From positions 992,001 to 1,056,000 of the forward strand of contig NZ_CP119559.1 of NCBI RefSeq assembly GCF_029278565.1: DNA of 64,000 nucleotides. The letters are read 5' to 3'. Position 1 is the first letter of the stretch. The number at the start of each line of letters is the position of its first letter. The notes below the pieces were generated by a model, which worked only from the letters and a program-made list of their open reading frames with translations, was not told the DNA's origin and did not search any database. This DNA comes from Haloarcula halophila (lineage in GTDB: Archaea; Halobacteriota; Halobacteria; Halobacteriales; Haloarculaceae). The position numbers and the translations under genes were made by a program. This document shows, in pieces, positions 36,289 to 44,922 of this stretch.

Positions 36289-36401
36289 ACCGGTAGCCAG
36301 TGGTGGAGCGGTATATCACTCACGGACGCGCGCTCGCGGGTGCACGCGAGACCGCAAGAGAAGACACAGATAGCTCGGACGAAGTGAGGGTAATCGGCCG
36401 C

Positions 36402-37514
36402 TCACTTCCTGGCGATGATCCGGAGCACGTCCTCGTCGGCGAGTTCGTGGTCGCGGCCGACCTGTTGTTCGTCGTGTTTCGCACTGGGACCGGAGACACG
36501 GGCGAAGCGGAACCGGTCGTCGAAACTCCCGCCCAGCTTCTCGCAGGCCGCACCGACGGTATCGCCCTCGCGGAGGATCAGTGGCTCCTCGTAGTCGACG
36601 CCGCGGCCGGGTTTGTCCATGTAGATCCGGATCAGGCCGAGTTCGTCCCAGATCCGTTCGGTGAGTCCGTCGAGTCCCCGCTCCTCCTCGGCGCTGATGA
36701 AGATCGCATCGTCGGGGTCGATGTCGCGGTCCTCTAGTTCGCTCTCGACCGTCGGGAGGTAGTCGGGCTCGATGAGGTCGGCCTTGTTCACGACGGTGAT
36801 CGAGGGCAGATAGACGCGGTTGTCCATCACGCCGTCGATCAGCCGGTCGAGATCGACCTGCTCACCGATCGTCACGTCGGCGTTGACGTAGCCGTGTTCG
36901 CGCAACACGGACTTGATCGTCTCCTCGTCGAGGTCCAGATCGACCGAGCTGTTGACTCTGAGCCCGTCTTTGGCTTTCTTGCGGATGTTGACCCGCGGGG
37001 GCTCTTGGTCGAGACGGATCTTGTTCTTGTAGAGTTCCTCGGAGAGTCGGTCGTACTGGTCGATCTCGAAGACGGAGACCAGGAAGACGATGAGATCCGC
37101 AGTCCGAACCACCGAGAGGACTTCCTGCCCGTCCCCGCGGCCGCCGGCGGCCCCCTCGATGAGTCCCGGAACGTCGAGAATCTGGATGTTGGCACCCTTG
37201 TGTTTGAGCATTCCCGGGTACACGTCGAGAGTCGTGAACTCGTAGGCGCCCGTCTCTGAGTCGGCGTTGGTCAACGCGTTCAACAGCGTCGATTTCCCGA
37301 CGCTGGGAAAGCCCACGAGCGCGACGGTCGCGTCCCCGTGTTTCTCGACACCGTAGCCACCACCGCCACCGGAGGAGGACTGCTGTTGTTCGAGTTTCTC
37401 CTTTTTTTCGGCGAGTTTCGACTTCAACCGGCCGATGTGTGCCTCCGTGGACTTGTTGTAGGGCGTACTGGCGATTTCGTCCTCCAGTTCCTGGATCTCC
37501 TCTTCGAGCCCCAT
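36402..37514 (-). CDS. drg: DRG-type OBG-family GTPase
   Basis: 370 aa. A charged coiled-coil N-terminus (MGLEEEIQELEDEIASTPYN) carries the DRG signature. G1 is GFPSVGKST (~67), followed by the switch I region TTLDVYPGM, G3 DVPGLIEGAAGGRGDG and G4 NKAD (~245). A TGS domain fills the C-terminal ~75 residues (LIRIYMDKPG to DVLRIIARK). Developmentally regulated GTP-binding proteins act with ribosomes in the cytoplasm. Length and domain order are standard for archaea. Confidence 0.94.
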   Translation of the reverse strand: MGLEEEIQELEDEIASTPYNKSTEAHIGRLKSKLAEKKEKLEQQQSSSGGGGGYGVEKHGDATVALVGFPSVGKSTLLNALTNADSETGAYEFTTLDVYPGMLKHKGANIQILDVPGLIEGAAGGRGDGQEVLSVVRTADLIVFLVSVFEIDQYDRLSEELYKNKIRLDQEPPRVNIRKKAKDGLRVNSSVDLDLDEETIKSVLREHGYVNADVTIGEQVDLDRLIDGVMDNRVYLPSITVVNKADLIEPDYLPTVESELEDRDIDPDDAIFISAEEERGLDGLTERIWDELGLIRIYMDKPGRGVDYEEPLILREGDTVGAACEKLGGSFDDRFRFARVSGPSAKHDEQQVGRDHELADEDVLRIIARK

Positions 37515-37649
37515 CGTGTGTACGTCGGCCCCTCACACCGAATAAGACTTTCTTCCCTGGGTCGCGACGCGTGGCGACGGCGGACTATCCCGAACAATCA
37601 CACATGTAATTCGATACACCTATACGGCGCCCACCATCAAAAACCGACA

Positions 37650-37850
37650 ATGGCAGACGCGAACCGGTTCCGCGACAGTACGCAGATCCTGTTGCCAGCG
37701 GGTGCACTCGACGGCGTCCGCGAGGAACTCGAACAACAGTTCACCCTCACGGTCCGGGAGGAGGGGAACCAGGTCCGGATCATCGGTTCGCCAGTCGAGA
37801 TCAAGGACGCCGGCGACTTCCTCGCGATGAACGGCGTGGCCTTCGCGTGA
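37650..37850 (+). CDS. Small conserved haloarchaeal protein (VNG_1110C-like)
   Basis: 66 aa, start MADANRFRDSTQILLPAG; sequence in the same frame upstream is antisense to drg and excluded. It contains QFTLTVREEGNQVRIIGSPV and ends DFLAMNGVAFA. It resembles a short haloarchaeal family I know as VNG_1110C, without known function. It lies between drg and the L11 gene and is divergent from drg. Confidence 0.75.
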   Translation: MADANRFRDSTQILLPAGALDGVREELEQQFTLTVREEGNQVRIIGSPVEIKDAGDFLAMNGVAFA

Positions 37851-37948
37851 TCGCGACGCCGTGCCGGATCGAGCGGTTTGCTGGAAGCCGGCGGTACCGA
37901 CGAAAACAGCCATGTGTGGCGGTCACGCGGGTGCCGGTGAAGCGCAAT

Positions 37949-37957
37949 CCTTTAAGC
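37949..37957 (+). promoter_or_regulatory. TATA element of the L11 gene
   Basis: CCTTTAAGC centred ~27 nt upstream of the L11 ATG at 37980, so the transcript should be leaderless. This agrees with L11 being transcribed apart from L1-L10-L12 in haloarchaea. Confidence 0.5.
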
Positions 37958-37979
37958 CGCCGGGAGAAATGACCCATAC

Positions 37980-38468
37980 ATGGCTGGAACTATCGAAGTA
38001 CTCGTTCCCGGTGGAGAGGCCAATCCCGGCCCGCCGCTCGGTCCGGAACTCGGCCCGACACCGGTGGACGTACAGGCAGTCGTCCAGGAGATCAACGACC
38101 AGACGGAAGCGTTCGACGGGACCGAGGTCCCGGTCACGATCGAATACGAGGACGACGGCTCGTTCACCATCGAAGTCGGTGTCCCGCCGACGGCCGAACT
38201 CATCAAAGACGAGGCCGGCTTCGACACCGGAAGCGGCGAACCCCACGAGGAGTTCGTCGCCGACCTCTCCGTCGATCAGATCAAGCAGATCGCGGAGCAG
38301 AAACACCCCGACCTGCTCTCCTACGACCTGAAGAACGCAGCGAAGGAGGTCGTCGGGACCTGTACTTCGCTGGGCGTCACCATCGAGGGCGAGAACCCTC
38401 GCGAGTTCAAAGCGAAGATCGACGCCGGCGAGTACGACGACGTGTTCGCGGCGGAAGCGTCGGCATAA
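37980..38468 (+). CDS. rpl11: 50S ribosomal protein L11
   Basis: 162 aa, MAGTIEVLVPGGEANPGPPL, with the invariant GPPLGPELGPTPVDVQ segment that binds the GTPase-associated centre of 23S rRNA. Acidic C-terminal extension as in haloarchaea. In the usual order L11, L1, L10, L12, but here a histidine kinase gene on the opposite strand is inserted between L11 and L1. Confidence 0.96.
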   Translation: MAGTIEVLVPGGEANPGPPLGPELGPTPVDVQAVVQEINDQTEAFDGTEVPVTIEYEDDGSFTIEVGVPPTAELIKDEAGFDTGSGEPHEEFVADLSVDQIKQIAEQKHPDLLSYDLKNAAKEVVGTCTSLGVTIEGENPREFKAKIDAGEYDDVFAAEASA

Positions 38469-38488
38469 CCCGTCTGTACTGCGGTTCT

Positions 38489-40132
38489 TTAGGCGCGCTC
38501 CTCGGTAGCCTCGGCCCCGGGCAGCGTGATCGTGATCGCCGTTCCGCGCTGTGTCCCGGTAGCGACTGATATCTCGCCGCCGAGTGAGTCGACCAACCAC
38601 TTCACGAGCCACAGCCCCAGTCCGTTCCCGTGTGAGGTCGGTGTCTCGTCGCGGGTTCCGGCGAGCAGTTCCGTTTCGAGGTCCGGAATGCCCGGGCCGT
38701 TGTCGGCGACGGTGATGGCCGCAGTGTCGGCCTGGCAGGACACGCGAAACGTCACGCTGCGGTCCGAAGCGGGCAGGTCGTTGTGTTCGAGCGCGTTCCG
38801 TCCGAGTTCCGTGACGAGTGGGAAGAGGACCCGGGCCGCGTAGACCGGGACCGCCTCGCCGAGGTCGGTTTCGATCGCCGCCTCGGGGTACTCTTCACGG
38901 AGCGTCTCGGCGATCTCGTCGATCGCACGTGTCGCGTCGATACGGTCGATCCCGGTCGGGTTGCCGCTCCACAGTTCGTTTTGGATCGTGCGTGCGTGCT
39001 CGCTCATCTCCATGAACGACTCGGCCCTGGCCTGGATGCGTTCCGCCGAGCGCTCGACCGGCTCGGGGACGCCGTCGGTGTCGAGGATCCGCTCGGCGGA
39101 CAACAGGATCACGGACATATCGTTCCGGAGGTTGTGGCGGAACACGCGATTGAACACGAGCATCTGGGATGTCCGGCGGTCCAGTGTCGCGGCCAGTTCG
39201 CTGAACCGGTGTGAGATCCGTTGCCACTCCGTCGTCGTCCCCAGATCGACGGTCGTCCCGTAGTTCCCCGACTCGAGCGCGTCGAAACCAGCGACGAGTT
39301 CGTCGATCTGTCGGATCGTCAACCGCGACGCCCAGATTCCAAGGACGGCAACGGCAAACAGTGTCAGAGCGAGCGCACCGAACTGGTAGGTGCTCGCCCG
39401 CCGGATCGGTTGTGCGACGGCCGCCCTGTCGACGGCGACGGTGACCGTCCAGCCAGTCCGATCGACGGGGGCGGTCGCAGTGAACCGCTCACCGCTCGGG
39501 GGCGGGTCCGAGTAGAGTCGCGTGTCGTCGACCGAGCGGACGGTCAACGCCTGTTCCGGGGGCAGTAGCGTCGTCGAGGACTCGAAGAAGTTCGTCGCCG
39601 TGAGGTGGAACGCGCCGTTGAGCGTCCCGACGACGGTCCCCTGTTGTCTGATCGGTGCCGAGATCGTGACGATGAAATGTCCGCTTTCGGCTTCGAACGG
39701 GGCGCTAATGTACTGCTTCCCGTCGAGCGCTTCCTGGACGTACGGTCTGGTACTGAAGTCGGTCCCGGTTAGTTCGTCCCGTCGCTCGGCGGAGAGCCCC
39801 GCCGAGTCGATCGCGACCATCGTCCCGTTTGCGGCGACGACCGACACCCCCTCGAACGCCGTCTGGGCTCGAAAGGTGGCGAGAGCTCCTCGCTGTGCGG
39901 GTGCTCCGTGGGCCGCGATGTCGTCGTTGGTGGCCCAGAGTGCGACCGTCGACTGTTTCTCCCCCAGTCTCGTGTCGATATCGTGGGCGACTGTCTCTGC
40001 GGACGTGTTGAGCCTCGTTCGCTCCTGTTGTGTGACCTCCTGTTTGTGGAGGGAAAACCCGGCGAAGACGACCCCGGAGAGGACAAGCGCGACTGCGGCG
40101 AGCGTCAGGAGAAACGTCGTCCGCAGGTGCAT
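38489..40132 (-). CDS. Membrane histidine kinase with extracellular sensor domain
   Basis: 547 aa from ATG at 40132 (MHLRTTFLLTLAAVALVLSG); a start nine codons upstream (40159) is possible. TM helix 1 at ~6-25, then an extracellular Cache-like sensor (GTDFSTRPYVQEALDGKQYI, TISAPIRQQGTVVGTLNGAF), TM helix 2 near 260-280, a HAMP-like linker, and the kinase core: H-box VFRHNLRNDMSV, N-box ELGRNALEHND, G1 VADNGPGIP and G2 HGNGLGLWLV. It should autophosphorylate on the His of RHNLRND. No response regulator is encoded nearby, so it is an orphan. The sensed ligand is unknown. Confidence 0.88.
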   Translation of the reverse strand: MHLRTTFLLTLAAVALVLSGVVFAGFSLHKQEVTQQERTRLNTSAETVAHDIDTRLGEKQSTVALWATNDDIAAHGAPAQRGALATFRAQTAFEGVSVVAANGTMVAIDSAGLSAERRDELTGTDFSTRPYVQEALDGKQYISAPFEAESGHFIVTISAPIRQQGTVVGTLNGAFHLTATNFFESSTTLLPPEQALTVRSVDDTRLYSDPPPSGERFTATAPVDRTGWTVTVAVDRAAVAQPIRRASTYQFGALALTLFAVAVLGIWASRLTIRQIDELVAGFDALESGNYGTTVDLGTTTEWQRISHRFSELAATLDRRTSQMLVFNRVFRHNLRNDMSVILLSAERILDTDGVPEPVERSAERIQARAESFMEMSEHARTIQNELWSGNPTGIDRIDATRAIDEIAETLREEYPEAAIETDLGEAVPVYAARVLFPLVTELGRNALEHNDLPASDRSVTFRVSCQADTAAITVADNGPGIPDLETELLAGTRDETPTSHGNGLGLWLVKWLVDSLGGEISVATGTQRGTAITITLPGAEATEERA

Positions 40133-40186
40133 TGTCGTGTAGTGAAGCCATCGAAGCATAAATCGATCGGGAAGGTGGGTTCGACG

Positions 40187-40194
40187 CTTTTAAG
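40187..40194 (+). promoter_or_regulatory. TATA element of the L1-L10-L12 operon
   Basis: CTTTTAAG, ~96 nt before the L1 start codon. The predicted transcription start near 40217 produces a 66-nt leader that contains a hairpin and a strong ribosome binding site. Confidence 0.5.
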
Positions 40195-40221
40195 TGTCGC
40201 ATTGGCATCTACTCGGACGAG

Positions 40222-40279
40222 ACAGGCATCCGCCTGTTTCACTGACCCGTAGAAGCCACTTGGCGTACTACGGAGGTGA
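40222..40279 (+). promoter_or_regulatory. L1 operon leader: hairpin and Shine-Dalgarno
   Basis: ACAGGC and GCCTGT pair around ATCC (40222-40237), followed by GGAGGTGA at 40272-40279, four bases before the ATG. Archaeal L1 is known to repress its own operon by binding an mRNA copy of its rRNA site, and this leader structure is the natural place. Whether it mimics the 23S L1 site was not checked by alignment. Confidence 0.45.
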
Positions 40280-40282
40280 ACA

Positions 40283-40921
40283 ATGGCAGATCAAGAAATA
40301 GAGCAAGCAGTCTCTCGCGCACTCGAGGACGCACCCCAGCGGAATTTCCGTGAAACGGTGGACCTCGCGATCAACCTGCGCGACCTAGATCTTAACGACC
40401 CGTCGAACCGCGTCGACGAGTCCGTCGTTCTGCCTTCCGGCACCGGTCAGGAGACCACGATTGTGGTCTTCGCCGAGGGTGAGACAGCCCTCCGTGCCGA
40501 GGAGGCAGCCGACGACGTACTCGACCACGACGATCTCGAAGAGCTTGGCGACGACGACGACGCCGCCAAGGACCTCGCCGATGACACCGACTTCTTCATC
40601 GCGGAGAAGGGACTCATGCAGGACATCGGCCGATACCTCGGGACCGTCCTGGGCCCACGCGGGAAGATGCCGGAACCACTCGATCCCGACGACGACGTCG
40701 TCGAGGTCATCAACCGCATGAAAAACACCGTCCAGCTGCGCAGCGGGGAGCGGCGAACGTTCCACACGCGCGTCGGTGCACAGGACATGTCCGCCGAGGA
40801 CATCGCCGACAACATCGACGTCATCCTGCGCCGTCTGCACGCGGACCTCGAAAAGGGGCCGATGAACATCGACACGGTCTTCGTCAAGACCACGATGGGC
40901 CCCGCCGTGGAGGTGGCCTGA
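40283..40921 (+). CDS. rpl1: 50S ribosomal protein L1
   Basis: 212 aa, [20 protein letters not shown], with the conserved [15 protein letters not shown] and [17 protein letters not shown] segments of L1. It forms the L1 stalk and in archaea also acts as translational repressor of its operon. The stop precedes the L10 ATG by one base. Haloarchaeal acidic insert near residues 80-100. Confidence 0.96.
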   Translation: MADQEIEQAVSRALEDAPQRNFRETVDLAINLRDLDLNDPSNRVDESVVLPSGTGQETTIVVFAEGETALRAEEAADDVLDHDDLEELGDDDDAAKDLADDTDFFIAEKGLMQDIGRYLGTVLGPRGKMPEPLDPDDDVVEVINRMKNTVQLRSGERRTFHTRVGAQDMSAEDIADNIDVILRRLHADLEKGPMNIDTVFVKTTMGPAVEVA

Positions 40922-40922
40922 G

Positions 40923-41969
40923 ATGAGCGCCGAAGGAGAGCGAAAGACCGAGACGATCCCGCAGTGGAAACAGGACGAGGTCGACGACATCGTCGGGATG
41001 ATCGAATCCTACGAGAGCGTCGGCGTCGTCAACATCGCGGGGATTCCGTCCCGCCAGCTCCAGGACATGCGTCGTGACCTGCACGGCACCGCGGAGCTTC
41101 GGGTCGCCCGGAACACGCTCCTCTCGCGTGCGGTCGAGGAGGTCGACGACGGTCTCGAACAGCTCACCGACTACGTGGCCGGACAGGTCGGTCTCATCGG
41201 GACGAACGACAACCCGTTCTCGCTGTTCCAGTCTCTCGAAGCGTCGAAGACGCCCGCACCGATCGGTGCCGGCGAGATCGCGCCCAACGACATCGTGATC
41301 CCCGAAGGGGACACGGGCGTCGATCCGGGTCCGTTCGTCGGTGAACTCCAGAGTGTCGGTGCCGACGCACGCATCCAGGAAGGATCGATCCAGGTCCTCT
41401 CGGACTCGACCGTGCTCGACGCCGGCGAGGAGGTCTCCCAGGAGCTCGCGAACGTACTGAACGAGCTCGGGATCGAGCCCAAGGAAGTCGGGCTCGATCT
41501 CCGTGCGGTGTTCGCCGACGGCGTCCTGTTCGAACCCGACGAACTCGAACTGGACGTCGAGGCCTACGAGAGCGACATCAAGGCGGCCGCCGGGCGGGCG
41601 TTCAACCTCTCGGTCAACGCCGAGTACCCGACCGCGACGACGGCCCCGACGCTGCTGCAGTCGGCCCGCGCCGACGCCAAGAGCCTCGCGCTCCAGGCAG
41701 CCATCGAGGACCCCGAGGTCGTCCCCGACCTCGTGAGCAAGGCCGACGCACAGGTCCGCTCGCTCGCCGCGCAGATCGACGATCCGGAGGCGCTGCCCGA
41801 GGAACTCCAGGACGTGGAGGCCGAGGCAGCCACAGAGGAACCGGCTGACGACCAAGACGACACCGCATCCGACGAGCCCGCCGACGAGGACGCCGCGGCC
41901 GAGGAGGCCGAGGACGACGATGATGACGACGACGAAGACGCCGGCGACGCGCTCGGAGCGATGTTCTAA
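40923..41969 (+). CDS. rpl10: 50S ribosomal protein L10 (P0)
   Basis: 348 aa. The N-terminal rRNA-binding domain has [14 protein letters not shown] and [14 protein letters not shown], and the P0-specific insertion domain follows (~110-190). The C-terminal ~50 residues are extremely acidic and end DALGAMF, the shared stalk-protein tail that recruits translation factors. It anchors the L12 dimers. Sixteen bases separate it from L12. Confidence 0.96.
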   Translation: MSAEGERKTETIPQWKQDEVDDIVGMIESYESVGVVNIAGIPSRQLQDMRRDLHGTAELRVARNTLLSRAVEEVDDGLEQLTDYVAGQVGLIGTNDNPFSLFQSLEASKTPAPIGAGEIAPNDIVIPEGDTGVDPGPFVGELQSVGADARIQEGSIQVLSDSTVLDAGEEVSQELANVLNELGIEPKEVGLDLRAVFADGVLFEPDELELDVEAYESDIKAAAGRAFNLSVNAEYPTATTAPTLLQSARADAKSLALQAAIEDPEVVPDLVSKADAQVRSLAAQIDDPEALPEELQDVEAEAATEEPADDQDDTASDEPADEDAAAEEAEDDDDDDDEDAGDALGAMF

Positions 41970-41984
41970 CTCACAACGACAACA

Positions 41985-42335
41985 ATGGAATACGTTTACG
42001 CTGCACTCATCCTGAACGAATCGGGCGAAGAGATCAACCAGAGCAACCTCACCGACGTGCTCGAAGCCGCCGGTGTCGACGTCGAGGAATCCCGCGTCAA
42101 GGCACTCATCGCCGCGCTGGAAGACGTCGATATCGAGGAGGCCGTCGAGCAGGCGTCGGCCGCACCGGTCCCGGCAAGCGGTGGCGCCGCGGCACCCGCT
42201 GCTGACGACACCGACGACGACGCCGACGACGGTGACGACGAGGCCGAAGAAGCTGCCGACGAGGGCGGCGACGACGGCGACGACGACGAGGACGACGAGG
42301 CCAGCGGTGAAGGTCTCGGCGAACTCTTCGGCTAA
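41985..42335 (+). CDS. rpl12: 50S ribosomal protein L12 (P1)
   Basis: 116 aa, [20 protein letters not shown]. It has a helical N-terminal dimerisation domain to ~60, an alanine-rich hinge ([17 protein letters not shown]), a long Asp/Glu run and the final EGLGELFG tail. It is the flexible stalk protein of the archaeal large subunit. Last gene of the L1-L10-L12 operon; a T-rich stretch follows. Confidence 0.95.
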   Translation: MEYVYAALILNESGEEINQSNLTDVLEAAGVDVEESRVKALIAALEDVDIEEAVEQASAAPVPASGGAAAPAADDTDDDADDGDDEAEEAADEGGDDGDDDEDDEASGEGLGELFG

Positions 42336-42444
42336 GTCGACGACGACACACACCTTTCTTTGCGCGACGCGACCGGGTAGCGACTGCGTTCCCGACACCG
42401 GGCCGCCCTGACGTTCAAGTACCGGCACGGGGCCAGGCCCGGGC

Positions 42445-43671
42445 GTGTTCGGGCTTCCCGCCGTCGGGCTGTCGACGCCGACCCTGCCGTTGCTCGTCGC
42501 CATCGTGGCCGGTGTCGGCCTCGGGACCGTCAGCGGCCTCGTCCCGGGGCTGCACGCCAACACGTTCGCGCTGCTGCTGGCAGCGGTCGCGGGAGCGGTC
42601 CCTGGTTCGGCGGTCGCCGTCGGCGCGGCGATGCTGGCCGCCGGCGTGACACACACCTTCCTCGATATCGTCCCGGCGCTGGCACTGGGCGTCCCCGATC
42701 CGGCGATGGCGGCCAACGCCCTTCCCGGACACCGGCTGGTGATCCAGGGTCGCGGCCGGGAGGCGTTGCGGCTCTCGGCGCTGGGCAGTGGACTGGCCGT
42801 GGCGTTTGCAGTGCCCCTCGCCGTCCCAGTGACGCTCGTGATGCAGCGAGCGTACCCGCTCGTCGCGGAACGGCTCCCGCTGGTGCTGGGCGCTATCGCG
42901 GCACTGCTGGTCGTGACCGAACAGGACCGGCGAGCAGCGGTCGGCGCCTGCTGTTCGCTCGCCGCGAGCGGCGCGCTGGGCGGCTGGCTGCTCGATGCGT
43001 CCGTCTCGGCGGTGCTCCCGGTGGCAGACGTGCTCGTCCCGCTGTTCTCGGGGCTGTTCGGTGCGCCGGTGTTGCTCTCGGCCATCGACGGGGACGGCGT
43101 CCCGCCACAGTCGGGGACCACGGTGACCGTCCCGCGGAACACGGTAGCACGACTGGCGGCCGTCGGGACGCTCTGTGGCGCCGTCGTCGGCTATCTCCCG
43201 GGAGTCTCCAGCGCCGTCGCGGCGACCCTGGCGCTCGGACTGACGAGCGGGCGCGGCCCGCGGGCGTTCACCGTGACGACCAGCGGCGTCAACACGGCGA
43301 CGGCCGTCTTCGCCCTGTTCGCCCTCGTCGCGCTCGGGACTCCCAGAACCGGCGTGCTGGTCGCGCTCGACCAGGTCGGTCCGCCGCTGGCGCTGCCCTG
43401 GCTGCTCACGGCCGTCGCCGTCGCCGCGCTCTCCGGTGCCGTCCTCGTCCCCCTCCTCGGGGACCGCTACCTGCGGACGGTCGGCCGGCTCGATCCGGCC
43501 GCCCTCTCGGTGTCGGTACTCGTCGGCCTGCTCGTGCTGTCGTACGTCTTCGCCGGTGGGGTCGGCGTCGGCGCGTTCGGGCTGGCCACGGCTGTCGGTC
43601 ACCTCCCGCCGTATTTCGGCGCTCGGCGCGCGACGCTCATGGGGGTGTTGCTCGTCCCGTTGGCGTTATAA
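42445..43671 (+). CDS. TctA-like (DUF112) membrane permease
   Basis: 408 aa from GTG at 42445. About ten or eleven hydrophobic segments. GTVSGLVPGLHANTFALLLA near the N-terminus and GYLPGVSSAVAATLALGL near 250 are the paired G-x-PG signatures of tripartite tricarboxylate transporter large permeases. No TctB or TctC partner is seen nearby, so this is a stand-alone archaeal variant of uncertain substrate. It is convergent with corA, with the stops nearly touching. Confidence 0.8.
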   Translation: MFGLPAVGLSTPTLPLLVAIVAGVGLGTVSGLVPGLHANTFALLLAAVAGAVPGSAVAVGAAMLAAGVTHTFLDIVPALALGVPDPAMAANALPGHRLVIQGRGREALRLSALGSGLAVAFAVPLAVPVTLVMQRAYPLVAERLPLVLGAIAALLVVTEQDRRAAVGACCSLAASGALGGWLLDASVSAVLPVADVLVPLFSGLFGAPVLLSAIDGDGVPPQSGTTVTVPRNTVARLAAVGTLCGAVVGYLPGVSSAVAATLALGLTSGRGPRAFTVTTSGVNTATAVFALFALVALGTPRTGVLVALDQVGPPLALPWLLTAVAVAALSGAVLVPLLGDRYLRTVGRLDPAALSVSVLVGLLVLSYVFAGGVGVGAFGLATAVGHLPPYFGARRATLMGVLLVPLAL

Positions 43672-44642
43672 GTAGCCCCGCTGGCGGAAGTGGACGAGCA
43701 TGACGACGACGATGAACACCATGCCGACCATCGTCGCCGGGTAGCCGAACGTCCAGCTCAGTTCGGGCATGTTGTACGGGCTATCGGCGAAGTTCATACC
43801 GTAGACCCCGACGACGAACGTCAGCGGGATGAAGATCGTCGCGACCACCGTCAACACCTTCATCACCTCGTTGGTCGACTGCGAGAGCGTGTTGAGGTAG
43901 ATGTCCCGAGCGCCGCGACCAGGTCGCGGTAGGTCTCGGTGAGATCGACCACCTGGACGAGGTGGTCGTAGACGTCACGGAAGTACTTCTCCGTCTCCTG
44001 CTGGATCTGGTCCGGATCACCGCGGGCCAGGACTCCCACGGCCTCCCGTGTCGGCCAGGCGACCTTCCGGAACGAGAGGAGGTCCCGGCGGACGTCGTTG
44101 ATCTTCTCTAAGGTCTCGATCTCCGTCGAGACGGTCACCTCCTCCTCGATCTCCTCGATGTCGGTCTCGATGCCGTCGAGCAGATCGAAGTAGCCGTCGA
44201 CGATGAGGTCGATGACCCGGTAGGCGGTGAAATCCGGCCCGCGGTGGAGGAGGCGTTCGTCGCCGCGGGCGACGGCGTCGAGGACTCGCTGGACTGGCTG
44301 GGCCGGTCCTGTCGCGACGGTGACGACCCAATCGTTCCCGATGAACACCCCGACGGGACTGGTCGCGACCTCCTTCTCGAAGGTCGTCTCCCCAGGCGTG
44401 AGCGTCGCGGTCTTCAGCAACACGAAGGTGTAGGTCGGGAACTCCTCGGTCTTGGCCCGGACCTGGCTCTGGATGTCCTCGATGGTGAGCGGGTGCAGAT
44501 CGAACGCCGACCGGACGCTGTCGAGTTCCTCGACCGTCGCCTCGGCGGCGTGAACCCAGGTCGTCCCGGTCGCTTGTCGCGCCGCCGTGAGGTCGTCGTA
44601 CTCGACGGGCTGGCCGTCGGCGTAGACGACCGCGGAGATCAC
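43666..44642 (-). pseudogene. corA: corA magnesium/cobalt transporter, broken by a single-base frameshift
   Basis: GTG start at 44642 (reads ISAVVYADGQPVEY after the start), overlapping the upstream stop as GTGA. Cytoplasmic domain motifs: LHPLTIEDIQSQVRAKTEEF and a long helix QQETEKYFRDVYDHLVQVVD. The frame runs to TYRDLV and then leaves the family sequence. The expected continuation RDIYLNTLSQSTNEVMKVLT is intact one frame over, followed by TM1, the GMN motif in VVGVYGMNFAD and TM2 ending FRQRGYL at 43666. Restoring one base near 43907-43918 (GCGGCG to CTCGG) gives a normal 325-aa CorA. This is either a recent inactivating mutation or a sequencing error. As read, the protein would lack the channel helices. 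Confidence 0.85.
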
Positions 44643-44806
44643 GCTTCCTCCTCGCCCGGGACTCGCCCGATCGAGAGGACCGTGAGTCCGACCATGACGG
44701 CAGTTATCGAGAACGCACGGCCGGGGTAGGGGACGACCACGCCCGCGACGTATCCGGCGACGCCCACGAGCGTCAGCACGGCCCCGGCGATGGCGGCGGG
44801 ATGCAT
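44639..44806 (-). CDS. Small two-helix membrane protein upstream of corA
   Basis: 55 aa from ATG at 44806 (MHPAAIAGAVLTLVGVAGYV), with two hydrophobic segments separated by VVPYPGRAF and an acidic end PGEEEA. The stop overlaps the corA GTG start, so the two genes are translationally coupled. A T-rich TATA-like stretch lies at 44830-44838. I do not recognise the family; a role with CorA is suggested by context only. Confidence 0.65.
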   Translation of the reverse strand: MHPAAIAGAVLTLVGVAGYVAGVVVPYPGRAFSITAVMVGLTVLSIGRVPGEEEA

Positions 44807-44922
44807 GGGCCACACCTCGCGCCGCCCGTAAAAAAAACGTACCCCCGGCGCGGAGATCCGGTGGTCTGTAACAGGCGTCCATCGGTCCCGGACACGACGA
44901 GAGACCACCGACCACAGGCCGC

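Noticed and set aside
41880-41950. Acidic low-complexity stretch as a possible separate repeat element
   Set aside because: It is the acidic hinge and tail of ribosomal protein L10, shared with L12.
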